Source: Thermoleophilaceae bacterium (lineage in GTDB: Bacteria; Actinomycetota; Thermoleophilia; Solirubrobacterales; Thermoleophilaceae). From it: a stretch of DNA of 64,000 nt. The DNA lies in the NCBI GenBank assembly GCA_030446485.1, contig JAUJNF010000004.1, positions 62,001 through 126,000 of the forward strand. The letters are read 5' to 3'. Below, piece after piece: positions 9,055 through 17,487 of the stretch (its first letter is position 1; each line of letters opens with the position of its first letter). The notes under the pieces are model-generated. The model worked only from the letters and a program-made list of their open reading frames with translations. It made no database searches and had not been told where the DNA came from. The translations under genes and the position numbers were made by a program.

Positions 9055-10038
9055 ATGAGCGGGGAGGGAAGCCCGGAGCGGCCCGGCGGACCGATGGCGG
9101 TCGGCTTCCCCGACCGCCTGGCCGCCCTGGTGGAGCGGCGGCAGAGCCAGATCGTCCTCGGGCTCGACCCGGATCCGGCGGCGCTGTGGCCGAGCGGTGA
9201 GCCTCGCGCCGGCGCGGTGGGGGACGGCGGCGCGGACCGGGCCGACGGCGGCGACCGGGCACGGCTCACCGGCATGGCCGTCGCGGCGCACTGCCGTGCG
9301 GTCATTGCCGCGGCGGCGCCGGCCTGCGTGGCCGTGAAGCTGCAGCTCGCGTGCTTCGAACGGCTTGGAGCGCCGGGATGGGAAGCGCTCGCGGCCGCCG
9401 TCCGGGCGGGCCGCGAGGCGGGGCTGCTCGTGCTCGCCGACGGCAAGCGCGGCGATGTGCCCGTCACGGCCCGGGCCTACGCGCAGGCGCTCGTGGGGGA
9501 GACTCCGGGGCCCTACGGGCCCGTCCCAGGGCTCGGCGTCGACGCCTTCACGGCCAACCCGCTGCTCGGCCGGGACGCGCTCGAGCCGCTGGTGTCGGCT
9601 GCCGCGCACGCTCGCGCCGCGTGCTTCTGCCTGGTGCGCACCTCCAACGCGGGAGCCGCGGACATCCAGGACCTGCCCGGGCCGCGGGGACCGGTCCACG
9701 AGGAGCTCGCGCGCATGGTCGACGCGCTGGGCTCGGGCTCGGTGGGCCGTTCGGGACTGTCGGCCGTCGGCGCCGTCACGGGGGCGACGAACCCGGGGGT
9801 GCTGGCGCGACTGCGCGAGCTGATGCCGCGCGCCATCTTCCTCCTCCCGGGCGTTGGTGCCCAAGGGGGGGAGGTGGCGGCCCTCGGGCCCGCGTTCGAG
9901 CCCCATCCGGCCGCCGGCCTCGTCAGCGCCTCGCGCTCGATCGTCGGTGCCCATCGCGACGGGGAGGAGGAGCCCCACGCCGCGGCGGCCGCCGCGGCGG
10001 AGGAGCTGCGGGCGGCGACGTGGGCGCTGGTCGCGTGA
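9055..10038 (+). CDS. pyrF: Orotidine 5'-phosphate decarboxylase (type 2)
   Basis: Last enzyme of de novo UMP synthesis, in the longer type-2 form of 327 residues. The catalytic Lys/Asp motif is in LVLADGKRGDVPVTA. Substrate phosphate-binding segments LPGVGAQGGE and LVSASRSIV are near the C-terminus, and QIVLGLDPDP opens the barrel. An acidic/Gly-rich insert (about residues 52-70, GDGGADRADGGDR) lengthens the first loop. ATG 9055 is used; ATG 9094 would trim only a disordered leader. No other pyr gene is adjacent. Confidence 0.93.
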   Translation: MSGEGSPERPGGPMAVGFPDRLAALVERRQSQIVLGLDPDPAALWPSGEPRAGAVGDGGADRADGGDRARLTGMAVAAHCRAVIAAAAPACVAVKLQLACFERLGAPGWEALAAAVRAGREAGLLVLADGKRGDVPVTARAYAQALVGETPGPYGPVPGLGVDAFTANPLLGRDALEPLVSAAAHARAACFCLVRTSNAGAADIQDLPGPRGPVHEELARMVDALGSGSVGRSGLSAVGAVTGATNPGVLARLRELMPRAIFLLPGVGAQGGEVAALGPAFEPHPAAGLVSASRSIVGAHRDGEEEPHAAAAAAAEELRAATWALVA

Positions 10039-10128
10039 CCCCGGGCACGCGGCGCGGCTCGGGCCGGGCTCCTTCGGCCGCCGGCTTGCAGCGGCGCAGG
10101 AGGCCGCCGCTACCATCCGGCGCGGCGT

Positions 10129-10482
10129 ATGGAGGAGAGGTCTCGCAGTCCTTTGCGCATCCTTGCGCCCCTCGCGTTGATCGCGGTGGCGGTCGTCTTC
10201 TCGTTCGTCGTTCTCACCTCCGGCGGCGAAGGTGGCGGCGAGAGCTCGTCCGCCAGCGAGCGCACGGGTGAGCGCCCGCCCCCCAAGAAGCCCAAGGCCA
10301 AGAGCAGGGCCGACCGGCGCGAGGACGAGCTTCCCTCGAGTGCCTACACCGTGAAGATGGGCGACACCCTCGGCGCCATAGCGCTGAAGACCGGGCTCAC
10401 CGTCGAGAAGCTGCAGGAGCTGAACCCCGAGCTCGATCCGCAGGCGCTGGTCTCGGGCCAGCGGGTCAAGCTGCGCGAGTGA
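10129..10482 (+). CDS. Membrane-anchored LysM protein
   Basis: A 117-residue protein with an N-terminal helix (LAPLALIAVAVVFSFVVL), a Lys/Pro/Arg-rich linker (about residues 50-68) and one C-terminal LysM domain (YTVKMGDTLGAIALKTGLT ... SGQRVKL) that should bind peptidoglycan outside the membrane. It ends by overlapping the carboxypeptidase start (GTGA), so the two are probably co-translated and work together in the wall. Confidence 0.85.
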   Translation: MEERSRSPLRILAPLALIAVAVVFSFVVLTSGGEGGGESSSASERTGERPPPKKPKAKSRADRREDELPSSAYTVKMGDTLGAIALKTGLTVEKLQELNPELDPQALVSGQRVKLRE

Positions 10483-11714
10483 TCCGCCCGGCCGGGGCGC
10501 ATGGACGTGGGCCGCGCGCTGTAGCCCTGATCGTCCTCGCGCTCGCGGCCGGGGCTCCGGCGCACGCGGCCGCCCGCGAGCAGCCGGTCCAGGGAGAGTC
10601 GGCGATCGTGGTGGACGCCGGATCGGGTGATGTGCTGCTGGCCGACGACCCGGACGAGCGCCGGCCGATCGCCAGCACCACCAAGCTGATGACGGCGCTG
10701 CTCACCTTGGAGCGGGCGCGGACCGACGCGGTGCTGCCGGCCTCCGACTACGTGGCCGCTCCGATCGAGTCGCAGATCCAACTCCGGCCCGGGGAGCGAC
10801 TGTCGGTGGCGGATCTGCTGACGGCCCTCCTGCTCGAGAGCGCAAACGACGCCGCGGTCGCCCTCGCCGAAGGCGTATCGGGCTCGCGCGCGGCATTCGT
10901 GGACGAGATGAACGCGCGCGCCCGGGAGCTCGGGCTGCGCAACACGAGCTTCGCCAACCCGATCGGCCTCGACGATCCGGACAACTACTCGAGCGCCCGC
11001 GACCTGGCTACGCTCACGCGCGAGCTGCTGCGCAACGAACGCTTCGGCGACATCGTCGACCGTCCCCGCGCAACCCTCACCACCGGGGCCCGGCGCCGTG
11101 TCGTCGAGAACCGCAATGGGCTGGTGCGCCGGCATCCGTTCGTGGACGGCGTGAAGACCGGGCACACGCTGCAGGCCGGCTACGTGCTCGTCGGCTCGGC
11201 CACCGCCCGCGGAAAGCGGATCGTCAGCGTGCTGCTCGGGGCCCCGAGCGATGCCGCACGCGAGGCGGGCACCCTGGCGCTGCTGCGCTACGGCATCGAC
11301 CAGTACCGGCGCGTGCGGGTACTGCGCCAGCGGGCCGCCGCGGGGACGGCGGAGGTGAAGTACCGCGACGGAGAGCAGGCCAGGCTCGTGGCGGGGGCGC
11401 GCGCGACGGTGACCGTCCGGCGCGGCGAGCGGGTCTCCACGCGGGTCGAGGCGCCGGAGGAGCTCGAGGGTCCCCTGCCGGCGGGCGCCCGGGTGGGGTC
11501 GATCACGGTCCTGTACCGAGGCCGTCCGCTCGAGACCGTTCCGCTGGTCACCGCCCACAGCATCCCGGGGGCCGGGCTGCCGCGGATAGTTCTCGCGTCG
11601 CTGGGTACCCCTCTGTCCGTGACGATCCTGCTGCTCGCGCTCGCCGCGGCCGGCCTCGGCGCATCCCGACTTGCCAGGCACCGGCGCCGGCGTGTATCAA
11701 CCAGAGGCTCATGA
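10479..11714 (+). CDS. D-alanyl-D-alanine carboxypeptidase (PBP5-like, S11)
   Basis: Exported low-molecular-weight PBP that trims the terminal D-Ala of peptidoglycan stem peptides. It has a signal peptide (VALIVLALAAGAPAHAAA), the serine motif STTK, SAN and KTGHT triads of family S11, a C-terminal beta domain, and a final TM helix (VTILLLALAAAGLGASRL) before a basic tail. 411 residues from GTG. It is coupled to the LysM gene before it and by ATGA to the sugar kinase after it. Confidence 0.93.
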   Translation: MIRPAGAHGRGPRAVALIVLALAAGAPAHAAAREQPVQGESAIVVDAGSGDVLLADDPDERRPIASTTKLMTALLTLERARTDAVLPASDYVAAPIESQIQLRPGERLSVADLLTALLLESANDAAVALAEGVSGSRAAFVDEMNARARELGLRNTSFANPIGLDDPDNYSSARDLATLTRELLRNERFGDIVDRPRATLTTGARRRVVENRNGLVRRHPFVDGVKTGHTLQAGYVLVGSATARGKRIVSVLLGAPSDAAREAGTLALLRYGIDQYRRVRVLRQRAAAGTAEVKYRDGEQARLVAGARATVTVRRGERVSTRVEAPEELEGPLPAGARVGSITVLYRGRPLETVPLVTAHSIPGAGLPRIVLASLGTPLSVTILLLALAAAGLGASRLARHRRRRVSTRGS

Positions 11715-12676
11715 TCATCACCGTCACCCTCAACGCGGCCATCGACAAGACGCTCGCGGTGCCCAACTTCCGGCTCGGCCGGCGTCACCGGTCGGTGGAG
11801 CAGACCTCGATGGCGGGGGGCAAGGGCGTGAACGTGGCGCGGGCCCTGAAGTCGCTCGGGCAGCCCGTGATCGCCACCGGCGTCGCCGGCGGACCCACGG
11901 GCACGCGCCTCGTCGAGCAGCTCACCGAGGAGGCGATACTGAACGACTTCGTGCGCATCCGCGAGGAGTCGCGCACCTCCACCGCGGTCGTCGATCCGAC
12001 CTCCGGCGAGCAGACCGAGATCAACGAGCGCGGGCCGGCCGTGTCCGAGGGCGAGCTCGAGCTGTTCGTAGACAAGCTCTCCTACCTGGCAAAGGGCGCG
12101 GCCGTGTGCGTGTTCTCGGGGAGCCTTCCCCGCGGCGTCGAGCCGGGGCTCTACGCCCGCCTCATCGAGGACATGCGCCGCCTCGGCGTCACCACCGTCA
12201 TCGACTCCGAGGGCGAGGCCCTCCGCCTCGCCATGCGCGGCGAGCCCACTGTCGTCACGCCCAACGAACGCGAGGCCGAGGAGCTCGTCGGGCACGAGTT
12301 CGCCGAGGAGGAGGACCGCCTGGTGGCCACGCGCGAGATGCTCGAGCTGGGGGCCAGGGAGGCGGTGATGACCCTGCCTACCGGCTGCGTGGCCCTCGTG
12401 GGCGATGGCGAGACGCGCCTCCACCGCGTGACCCTCGAGCCGCTCGAGACCCCGGTGTCCGCGGTCGGGTCGGGCGACGCCTTCCTGGCGGGGTACGTGT
12501 CGGCGCGCTACGCGGGCGAGTCCCCGGAGGACTGCCTACGCTTCGGCGTGGCCTGCGGGGCCGAGTCCACCCAGCACTTCGGCGCCGGCGTGCTCGATCC
12601 GCGCCGGGTCGAGCGCCTGCTGCCGGACGTGGAGCTCGAGGTCCTGGCGGAGCCGGTGCTGGGGCCGCGCGGCTAG
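11711..12676 (+). CDS. PfkB-family sugar kinase (1-phosphofructokinase type)
   Basis: Ribokinase-superfamily kinase of 321 residues. The opening MIITVTLNAAIDKT and the GGKGVNVARALKSLG motif are typical of 1-phosphofructokinase and tagatose-6-phosphate kinase; the anion-hole/catalytic motif SAVGSGDAFLAGY is intact. No fructose PTS genes are adjacent, so a 6-phosphofructokinase-2-like role is also possible. The start overlaps the carboxypeptidase stop (ATGA). Confidence 0.85.
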   Translation: MIITVTLNAAIDKTLAVPNFRLGRRHRSVEQTSMAGGKGVNVARALKSLGQPVIATGVAGGPTGTRLVEQLTEEAILNDFVRIREESRTSTAVVDPTSGEQTEINERGPAVSEGELELFVDKLSYLAKGAAVCVFSGSLPRGVEPGLYARLIEDMRRLGVTTVIDSEGEALRLAMRGEPTVVTPNEREAEELVGHEFAEEEDRLVATREMLELGAREAVMTLPTGCVALVGDGETRLHRVTLEPLETPVSAVGSGDAFLAGYVSARYAGESPEDCLRFGVACGAESTQHFGAGVLDPRRVERLLPDVELEVLAEPVLGPRG

Positions 12677-12725
12677 CAGTTAGTACCCTCGCTGTTCAGT
12701 CCGCCGCCGACCCTAGGATTCCTGC

Positions 12726-14024
12726 ATGGAGATCGACATCGGTAGAGGCAAGAAGGGCCGCCGCGCCTACGGCTTCGACGAGATAGCCATCGTCCCGTCG
12801 CGCCGCACGCGCGATCCCGACGACATCGACATCACGTGGACGCTCGGCCCCTACCGATTCGAGCTGCCGCTGCTGGCGGCGGCGATGGACGGTGTCGTAT
12901 CCCCCCGTACGGCGGGGATCATCGGCCGGCTGGGCGGCCTGGCCGTGCTCAACCTGGAGGGCATCTTCACGCGCTACGAGGATGCCGACGAGCAGCTCGA
13001 GCGCATCGCCCAGCTGCCCCGGGAGGTGGCCACCGCGGAGATGCAGTCGATCTACCGCGCGCCGCTTCAGCCCGAGCTCATCCCGCAGCGCATCCGCGAG
13101 ATCAAGGAGCAGGGCGGGGTGGCCGCCGCGTCCCTCACGCCGCAGCGCGTGCGCGACCACTACGAGGCCGCGCTCGACGCCGGCCTCGACATCCTCGTCA
13201 TCCAAGGCACGGTGATCTCGGCCGAGCACGTCTCGACGGTCACCGAGCCGCTCAACCTCAAGGAGTTCATCAAGGAGGTGCCGATCCCGGTGGTGGTCGG
13301 CGGCTGCGCCTCCTACTCCACGGGCCTGCACCTCATGCGCACCGGCGCGGTGGGCGTGCTCGTGGGCGTCGGTCCCGGCGCGGCCTGCACCACGCGGGGC
13401 GTGCTGGGCGTGGGCGTCCCGCAGGCCACCGCGATAGCCGACGTCCAAGCGGCGCGCTCCCAGCACATGCTGGAGACGGGCGACTACTGCAAGGTCATCG
13501 CCGACGGCGGCATGCGCAACGGCGGCGACATCGCCAAGGCCTTCGCGTGCGGGGCGGACGCCGTGATGATCGGGTCGCCGCTGGCGCGCGCGCACGAGGC
13601 GCCGGGGAACGGCTTCCACTGGGGCATGGCCACCTTCCACTCCTCGCTGCCGCGTGGCGCGCGCGTCAAGACCACGCAGAACGGAACGCTCGAGCAGATA
13701 CTGCTCGGCCCCGCCCACGAGAACGACGGCACGTTCAACCTGATGGGGAGCCTGCGCACCTCAATGGCCACCTGCGGCTACGAGGACATTCCGTCCTTCC
13801 ACCGCGCCGAGGTGATGGTCGCACCATCGCTGCAGACCGAGGGCAAGCACCTGCAGCGCGACCAGGGCGTGGGGATGGCCGCGGCCGCCGCGGCGGTGGC
13901 TCCCTCGCGCGACTCGGTGCTGGCCGACACACCGGTCAACGGCGATGGCGCGATGTCGGTCGGGAGTCCGGAGCCGCCGGTGCCGGTGGGCGTCTCCGAG
14001 GGCGAAGCGCTAGCCGCACGGTGA
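12726..14024 (+). CDS. guaB3: IMP dehydrogenase-family protein GuaB3
   Basis: TIM-barrel protein of the IMPDH/GMP reductase family without CBS domains, 432 residues, matching the GuaB3 subfamily found in actinobacteria and cyanobacteria. The catalytic-Cys loop is [19 protein letters not shown], the phosphate-binding glycines are [16 protein letters not shown], and the N-terminus [20 protein letters not shown] is subfamily-typical. The C-terminal 40 residues ([10 protein letters not shown] to the end) look disordered. Canonical GuaB is not in the window. Being next to guaA suggests a role in guanine nucleotide balance; the exact reaction of GuaB3 is less settled than that of GuaB. Confidence 0.88.
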   Translation: MEIDIGRGKKGRRAYGFDEIAIVPSRRTRDPDDIDITWTLGPYRFELPLLAAAMDGVVSPRTAGIIGRLGGLAVLNLEGIFTRYEDADEQLERIAQLPREVATAEMQSIYRAPLQPELIPQRIREIKEQGGVAAASLTPQRVRDHYEAALDAGLDILVIQGTVISAEHVSTVTEPLNLKEFIKEVPIPVVVGGCASYSTGLHLMRTGAVGVLVGVGPGAACTTRGVLGVGVPQATAIADVQAARSQHMLETGDYCKVIADGGMRNGGDIAKAFACGADAVMIGSPLARAHEAPGNGFHWGMATFHSSLPRGARVKTTQNGTLEQILLGPAHENDGTFNLMGSLRTSMATCGYEDIPSFHRAEVMVAPSLQTEGKHLQRDQGVGMAAAAAAVAPSRDSVLADTPVNGDGAMSVGSPEPPVPVGVSEGEALAAR

Positions 14025-14052
14025 GCCTGCGCTCGGCGCGGCGCGGTCGCCC

Positions 14053-15648
14053 TTGACCGGTCCGGACGCAGCCACCGTCGAGCTGCCGCCAGCGGCTCCG
14101 CGGGCCTCCGACACCCAGGAGGTCCTGGTGCTGGACTTCGGGGGCCAGTACTCACAGCTGATCGCGCGCCGGGTGCGCGAGCAGGGCGTGTTCTCGGAGC
14201 TCCTTCCCCACGACGTGCCGCTCGACGAGATCCGCGGGCGCGCGCCGGCCGGCCTGATCCTCAGCGGCGGTCCGTCGTCGGTCTACTCGCCGGGAGCGCC
14301 GCCGCTGCGCCCAGAGCTGCTCGAGCTTGGGGTGCCGGTGCTCGGCATCTGCTACGGCATGCAGGCGATGGCCTACGTGCTGGGCGGTCGCGTCGAGGGC
14401 GCCCCGAAGGGAGAGTTCGGGCGCTCACGGCTCACCGTGCACGAGCCCGGGCGGCTCCTGCAGGGCCTGCCCCACGAGCAGTCGTGCCTGATGAGCCATC
14501 GCGACACGGTGTTCGCGCCGCCGCCCGGCTTCCGGGCGCTCGCCTCGTCTGACGAGTCGCCGGTGGCGGCGTTCGAGGACACCGCTCGGGGCCTTTACGG
14601 CATTCAGTTCCACCCCGAGGTCGATCTCACGCCGCACGGCTCCGAGATCCTCGCCCGCTTCCTGTCCGAGGGCTGCGGCTGCGACATGTCCTGGACTCCC
14701 GAGTCGGTGATCGACGAGGCGGTCGAGCGCATCCGCCGCCAGGTGGGCGACGGGAGGGTGATCTGCGGCCTGTCGGGCGGGGTCGACTCCTCGGTGGCCG
14801 CGCTGCTCACCCACCGCGCCGTGGGCGATCAGCTCACGTGCGTCTTCGTCGACCACGGCATGATGCGCCGTAACGAGGGCGACCAGGTGATCGCCGCGTT
14901 CCGCGACGCGTTCGGGGTGCCGCTCGTCGCGGTCGACGCGCGCGAGCGCTTCCTGGCGCGCCTGGCCGGGGTCACCGAGCCGGAGGGCAAGCGCAAGGCG
15001 ATCGGCTCGGAGTTCATACGCGTCTTCGAGGAGGAGGCGGCGCGGATCGGCAATCCGCGCTACCTGGTGCAGGGCACCCTCTACTCGGACGTGATCGAGT
15101 CCGGTGGCGGCACCGGTGCGGCCACCATCAAGTCCCACCACAACGTGGGTGGGCTGCCCACCGACCTGAGCTTCGAGCTGGTGGAGCCGCTGCGCACGCT
15201 GTTCAAGGACGAGGTCCGCGAGGTCGGGGCGGCCCTCGGCATGTCGGAGCGGCTGGTGTGGCGCCAGCCCTTCCCGGGCCCCGGCCTGGCCATCCGCGTC
15301 GTCGGGGGCGAGGTCACGGAGGAGCGCCTGGCCATCCTGCGCGACGCCGACTTCATCCTCCAGGAAGAGGTCCGCGCCGCCGGCCTCTACCGCGAGCTGT
15401 GGCAGTCGTTCTGCGTGCTGCCCGCCGAGCTGCGTACCGTCGGCGTGCAGGGCGACGAGCGGAGCTACGGCTACGTGATCGCCATCCGCGCGGTCACGAG
15501 CCAGGACGCCATGACCGCCGAGTGGGCGCGGCTGCCGCACGACCTGGTCGCGCGGGTGTCCTCGCGGCTGATCAATGAGATCTCGGCGGTGAATCGGGTG
15601 GTGTTGGATGTCACGTCCAAGCCCCCCGGCACCATCGAATGGGAGTAG
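14053..15648 (+). CDS. guaA: GMP synthase (glutamine-hydrolysing)
   Basis: Converts XMP to GMP. It has an N-terminal class I glutamine amidotransferase ([17 protein letters not shown], nucleophile in [11 protein letters not shown], His/Glu in GIQFHPEVD), an ATP-pyrophosphatase domain ([15 protein letters not shown]) and the C-terminal dimerisation domain ending [11 protein letters not shown]. 531 residues. The start is TTG 14053, giving a 23-residue leader before the conserved core. It lies 28 bases after guaB3. Confidence 0.95.
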   Translation: MTGPDAATVELPPAAPRASDTQEVLVLDFGGQYSQLIARRVREQGVFSELLPHDVPLDEIRGRAPAGLILSGGPSSVYSPGAPPLRPELLELGVPVLGICYGMQAMAYVLGGRVEGAPKGEFGRSRLTVHEPGRLLQGLPHEQSCLMSHRDTVFAPPPGFRALASSDESPVAAFEDTARGLYGIQFHPEVDLTPHGSEILARFLSEGCGCDMSWTPESVIDEAVERIRRQVGDGRVICGLSGGVDSSVAALLTHRAVGDQLTCVFVDHGMMRRNEGDQVIAAFRDAFGVPLVAVDARERFLARLAGVTEPEGKRKAIGSEFIRVFEEEAARIGNPRYLVQGTLYSDVIESGGGTGAATIKSHHNVGGLPTDLSFELVEPLRTLFKDEVREVGAALGMSERLVWRQPFPGPGLAIRVVGGEVTEERLAILRDADFILQEEVRAAGLYRELWQSFCVLPAELRTVGVQGDERSYGYVIAIRAVTSQDAMTAEWARLPHDLVARVSSRLINEISAVNRVVLDVTSKPPGTIEWE

Positions 15649-15750
15649 ACCCGCGATAAGCGGCGCCACTCGGCGTCCTCGGCACTCGGCTTGGCCCACC
15701 AAGCCGTCGTGCCTGCGTCCTTGATTGGCTTGCTTCTCGCGGGTCTACTC
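15643..15750. repeat. Inverted-repeat element at the guaA 3' end
   Basis: Perfect 14-bp inverted repeats GAGTAGACCCGCGA (15643-15656) and TCGCGGGTCTACTC (15737-15750) enclose 80 bases. Inside is a second hairpin, GGCTTGG/CCAAGCC. The left arm contains the guaA TAG stop. It could be a long-stem terminator or a MITE-like remnant. From its end to 15829 I see no gene. Confidence 0.6.
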
Positions 15751-15828
15751 GCCGCTGCGTGGCCCCCTCCGGCGTCGTGTGCGTTCCGTAACGCAGTGCG
15801 ATCGTCCCTGACGGCCCTTCCCTCGGGA

Positions 15829-16398
15829 TCAGGACAGGATCCCGCTCGGTCGAGGCCGAGCGGAACTCGCAGCATCTAGAGCTGCCGACGCCGCCCGCTG
15901 CTTACGCTGTCCGTACCAGGTCATACCCCGCGGCTTGTACACCGACAGCGTGGCGGCCACGATCAACAGCAGGAGCCCGAGACCGGCGTGAATCAGGGGC
16001 GATGGGCTCCTCAGCCCGCTGAGATCGCCGCCGGATGACGGCGTCTGTGCGGCGACGCCTGCTAAGTAGCCAAGCGTCTGCATGTACAGCAGCAAGACGA
16101 CGATCGCAACGACGTTGATCACGAGTTTGACCAGGATCCAGTAGTGCCGGAACAAGCCCCACCTGGTGCCCAGGGACTGAACCAGCCCGGTGAGCAGTGA
16201 GGCGAGGCTCAACGGGATCAGAACAGACCACCCGGCCGGCTCCATGGCGAGATAGACGGCACGCACCACCTGTGCATCCTGGCTGGTCAGACCGACGACG
16301 CTGAGCGCTAGCAAGACAGCGACCGCGCCGAGCCAACCGACCGAGGAAACGATGTGCGCGGTGAGCACGAACTTGCGCAGATGGGGCCTCACGGTCAT
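15829..16398 (-). CDS. Multi-pass membrane protein (DUF2269-like)
   Basis: 189 residues with four or five hydrophobic helices: FVLTAHIVSSVGWLGAVAVL, PAGWSVLIPLSLASLLTGLV, YWILVKLVINVVAIVVLLL and IHAGLGLLLLIVAATLSVY. It ends in a basic Ala/Arg tail. The opening H-I-V-S-S-V-G-W-L-G pattern resembles DUF2269-type membrane proteins of unknown function. The start is ATG 16398 (GTG 16401 is equivalent); it overlaps the stop of the upstream gene, so the two are one transcription unit opposite TetR. Codon choice looks less GC-biased than the flanks. Confidence 0.75.
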   Translation of the reverse strand: MTVRPHLRKFVLTAHIVSSVGWLGAVAVLLALSVVGLTSQDAQVVRAVYLAMEPAGWSVLIPLSLASLLTGLVQSLGTRWGLFRHYWILVKLVINVVAIVVLLLYMQTLGYLAGVAAQTPSSGGDLSGLRSPSPLIHAGLGLLLLIVAATLSVYKPRGMTWYGQRKQRAASAALDAASSARPRPSGILS

Positions 16399-16691
16399 CA
16401 CGGCTTGTGGCCCCCCGCGGGCGGCTTGTGGCCACCCGCGCCACCGGACCCTGTGACGCTGGATGGCGGTGGCTGGCCACCGGCGTCACCCGACGGTGTG
16501 TGCCGCCCAGGACCATGGCCACCGCCGCCGGTGAGAAGCACGACGCCAACCAGCACGACGAGGACAACGGCGATGATCCCGAGCACCTTCACCCACCGCG
16601 GTGCGCCAGTGCTCGATCCGCGACCGGGGCCGACGCCGGTTTCGTCCCCGGCGTCGCGGTAGGTGGCTGAGTAAGGGGGCGAGTCGGCCAT
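16398..16691 (-). CDS. Single-TM protein with Gly/His/Pro-rich tail
   Basis: 97 residues: a Tyr/Asp/Gly-rich cytosolic N-terminus, one helix (VLGIIAVVLVVLVGVVLL), then a low-complexity external tail GGGGHGPGRHTPSGDAGG ending in two copies of GGHKP. The His-spaced tail might bind metal; that is only an inference. A ribosome-binding site (AGAGGAGAA) precedes the ATG. It is the first gene of the unit divergent from TetR and so is probably repressed by it. Confidence 0.7.
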   Translation of the reverse strand: MADSPPYSATYRDAGDETGVGPGRGSSTGAPRWVKVLGIIAVVLVVLVGVVLLTGGGGHGPGRHTPSGDAGGQPPPSSVTGSGGAGGHKPPAGGHKP

Positions 16692-16752
16692 ATGCGTGTT
16701 CTCCTCTGTTGCGCGCGGGGTCCCGAGGTCTCGGTGTAACGCCAGGGTACCA

Positions 16753-16763
16753 GACAGTCTGTC
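16753..16763. promoter_or_regulatory. Candidate TetR operator
   Basis: Near-palindrome GACAGTCTGTC lies in the 123-bp divergent region between the TetR gene and the membrane-protein unit. Such short palindromes are typical TetR-family half-site pairs; binding is inferred from position only. Confidence 0.35.
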
Positions 16764-16814
16764 GATATCAAGGGCAGAGTGTGTCGCTATCGTCGTCATG
16801 TATCCTCGTGTGTG

Positions 16815-17414
16815 ATGCCAAAGCTGTGGAACGACACGGTCGAGGAGCACCGCCGCGCGGTGCGCGACGCGACCCTGGACACCACCGCGGCGCTGGTGGC
16901 CGAGCACGGGCTGCTGTCGGTGACGATGTCGCGGATCGCCGAGGAGACCGGCATCGGACGTGCGACGCTGTACAAGTACTTCTCAGACGTCGACGCGATC
17001 CTTGTCGCCTGGCACGAACGTCAGGTCACCGGCCACCTGAAGCATCTCGCCGAAGCCCGGGACCAGGCCGGCGACGCTGGCAAGCGGCTCGAAGCTGTGC
17101 TCGAGGCGTACGCGCTCATCCAGCACGAGCACCACGACACGGAGCTTGCGACGCTCCTCCATCGAGGTGAGCACGTCGCCCGAGCGCAGCAGCACCTCAG
17201 CGACTTGGTCCGAGATCTGGTGACCGAGGGCGCGCGGGCCGGCGACCTCCGCGACGATGTCGCGCCTGACGAGCTCGCGAGCTACTGCCTCCACGCCCTC
17301 ACTGCAGCCGGCGCCCTGCCCTCCAAGGCCGCGGTCCGTCGGCTCGTCGCTGTCACTCTGGCCGGGTTGCGCCCCCCTGCCGACTCGCTCCGCCGCCCAT
17401 CGCGGCGCAGGTGA
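16815..17414 (+). CDS. TetR/AcrR-family transcriptional regulator
   Basis: 199 residues from ATG 16815. The N-terminal HTH is clear (AALVAEHGLLSVTMSRIAEE then TGIGRATLYKYFSDVDAIL); the C-terminal ligand domain is helical and His-rich in the middle (IQHEHHDTELATLLHRGEH). It is divergent from two membrane proteins that it most likely controls, sensing an unknown ligand. The upstream 12-codon extension was rejected because it runs over the divergent promoter. Confidence 0.88.
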   Translation: MPKLWNDTVEEHRRAVRDATLDTTAALVAEHGLLSVTMSRIAEETGIGRATLYKYFSDVDAILVAWHERQVTGHLKHLAEARDQAGDAGKRLEAVLEAYALIQHEHHDTELATLLHRGEHVARAQQHLSDLVRDLVTEGARAGDLRDDVAPDELASYCLHALTAAGALPSKAAVRRLVAVTLAGLRPPADSLRRPSRRR

Positions 17415-17442
17415 GCGCACAGGTTCGTCGCGTTCACCTGCG
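17406..17442. terminator. Hairpin terminator at the tetR end
   Basis: CGCAGGTGA (17406-17414, including the tetR TGA) pairs with TCACCTGCG (17434-17442), and the stem extends inward by three more pairs with one G-U. It lies between convergent tetR and the M23 peptidase gene and may serve both. Confidence 0.65.
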
Positions 17443-17487
17443 TACCGGGAGGATCGGTGCGCCCTGCCGGCCCGACCTCTCAGCCGT

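Noticed and set aside
16692-16907. Longer N-terminus for the Gly/His-rich membrane protein
   Set aside because: It would run through the divergent tetR promoter, and a clear ribosome-binding site precedes ATG 16691.
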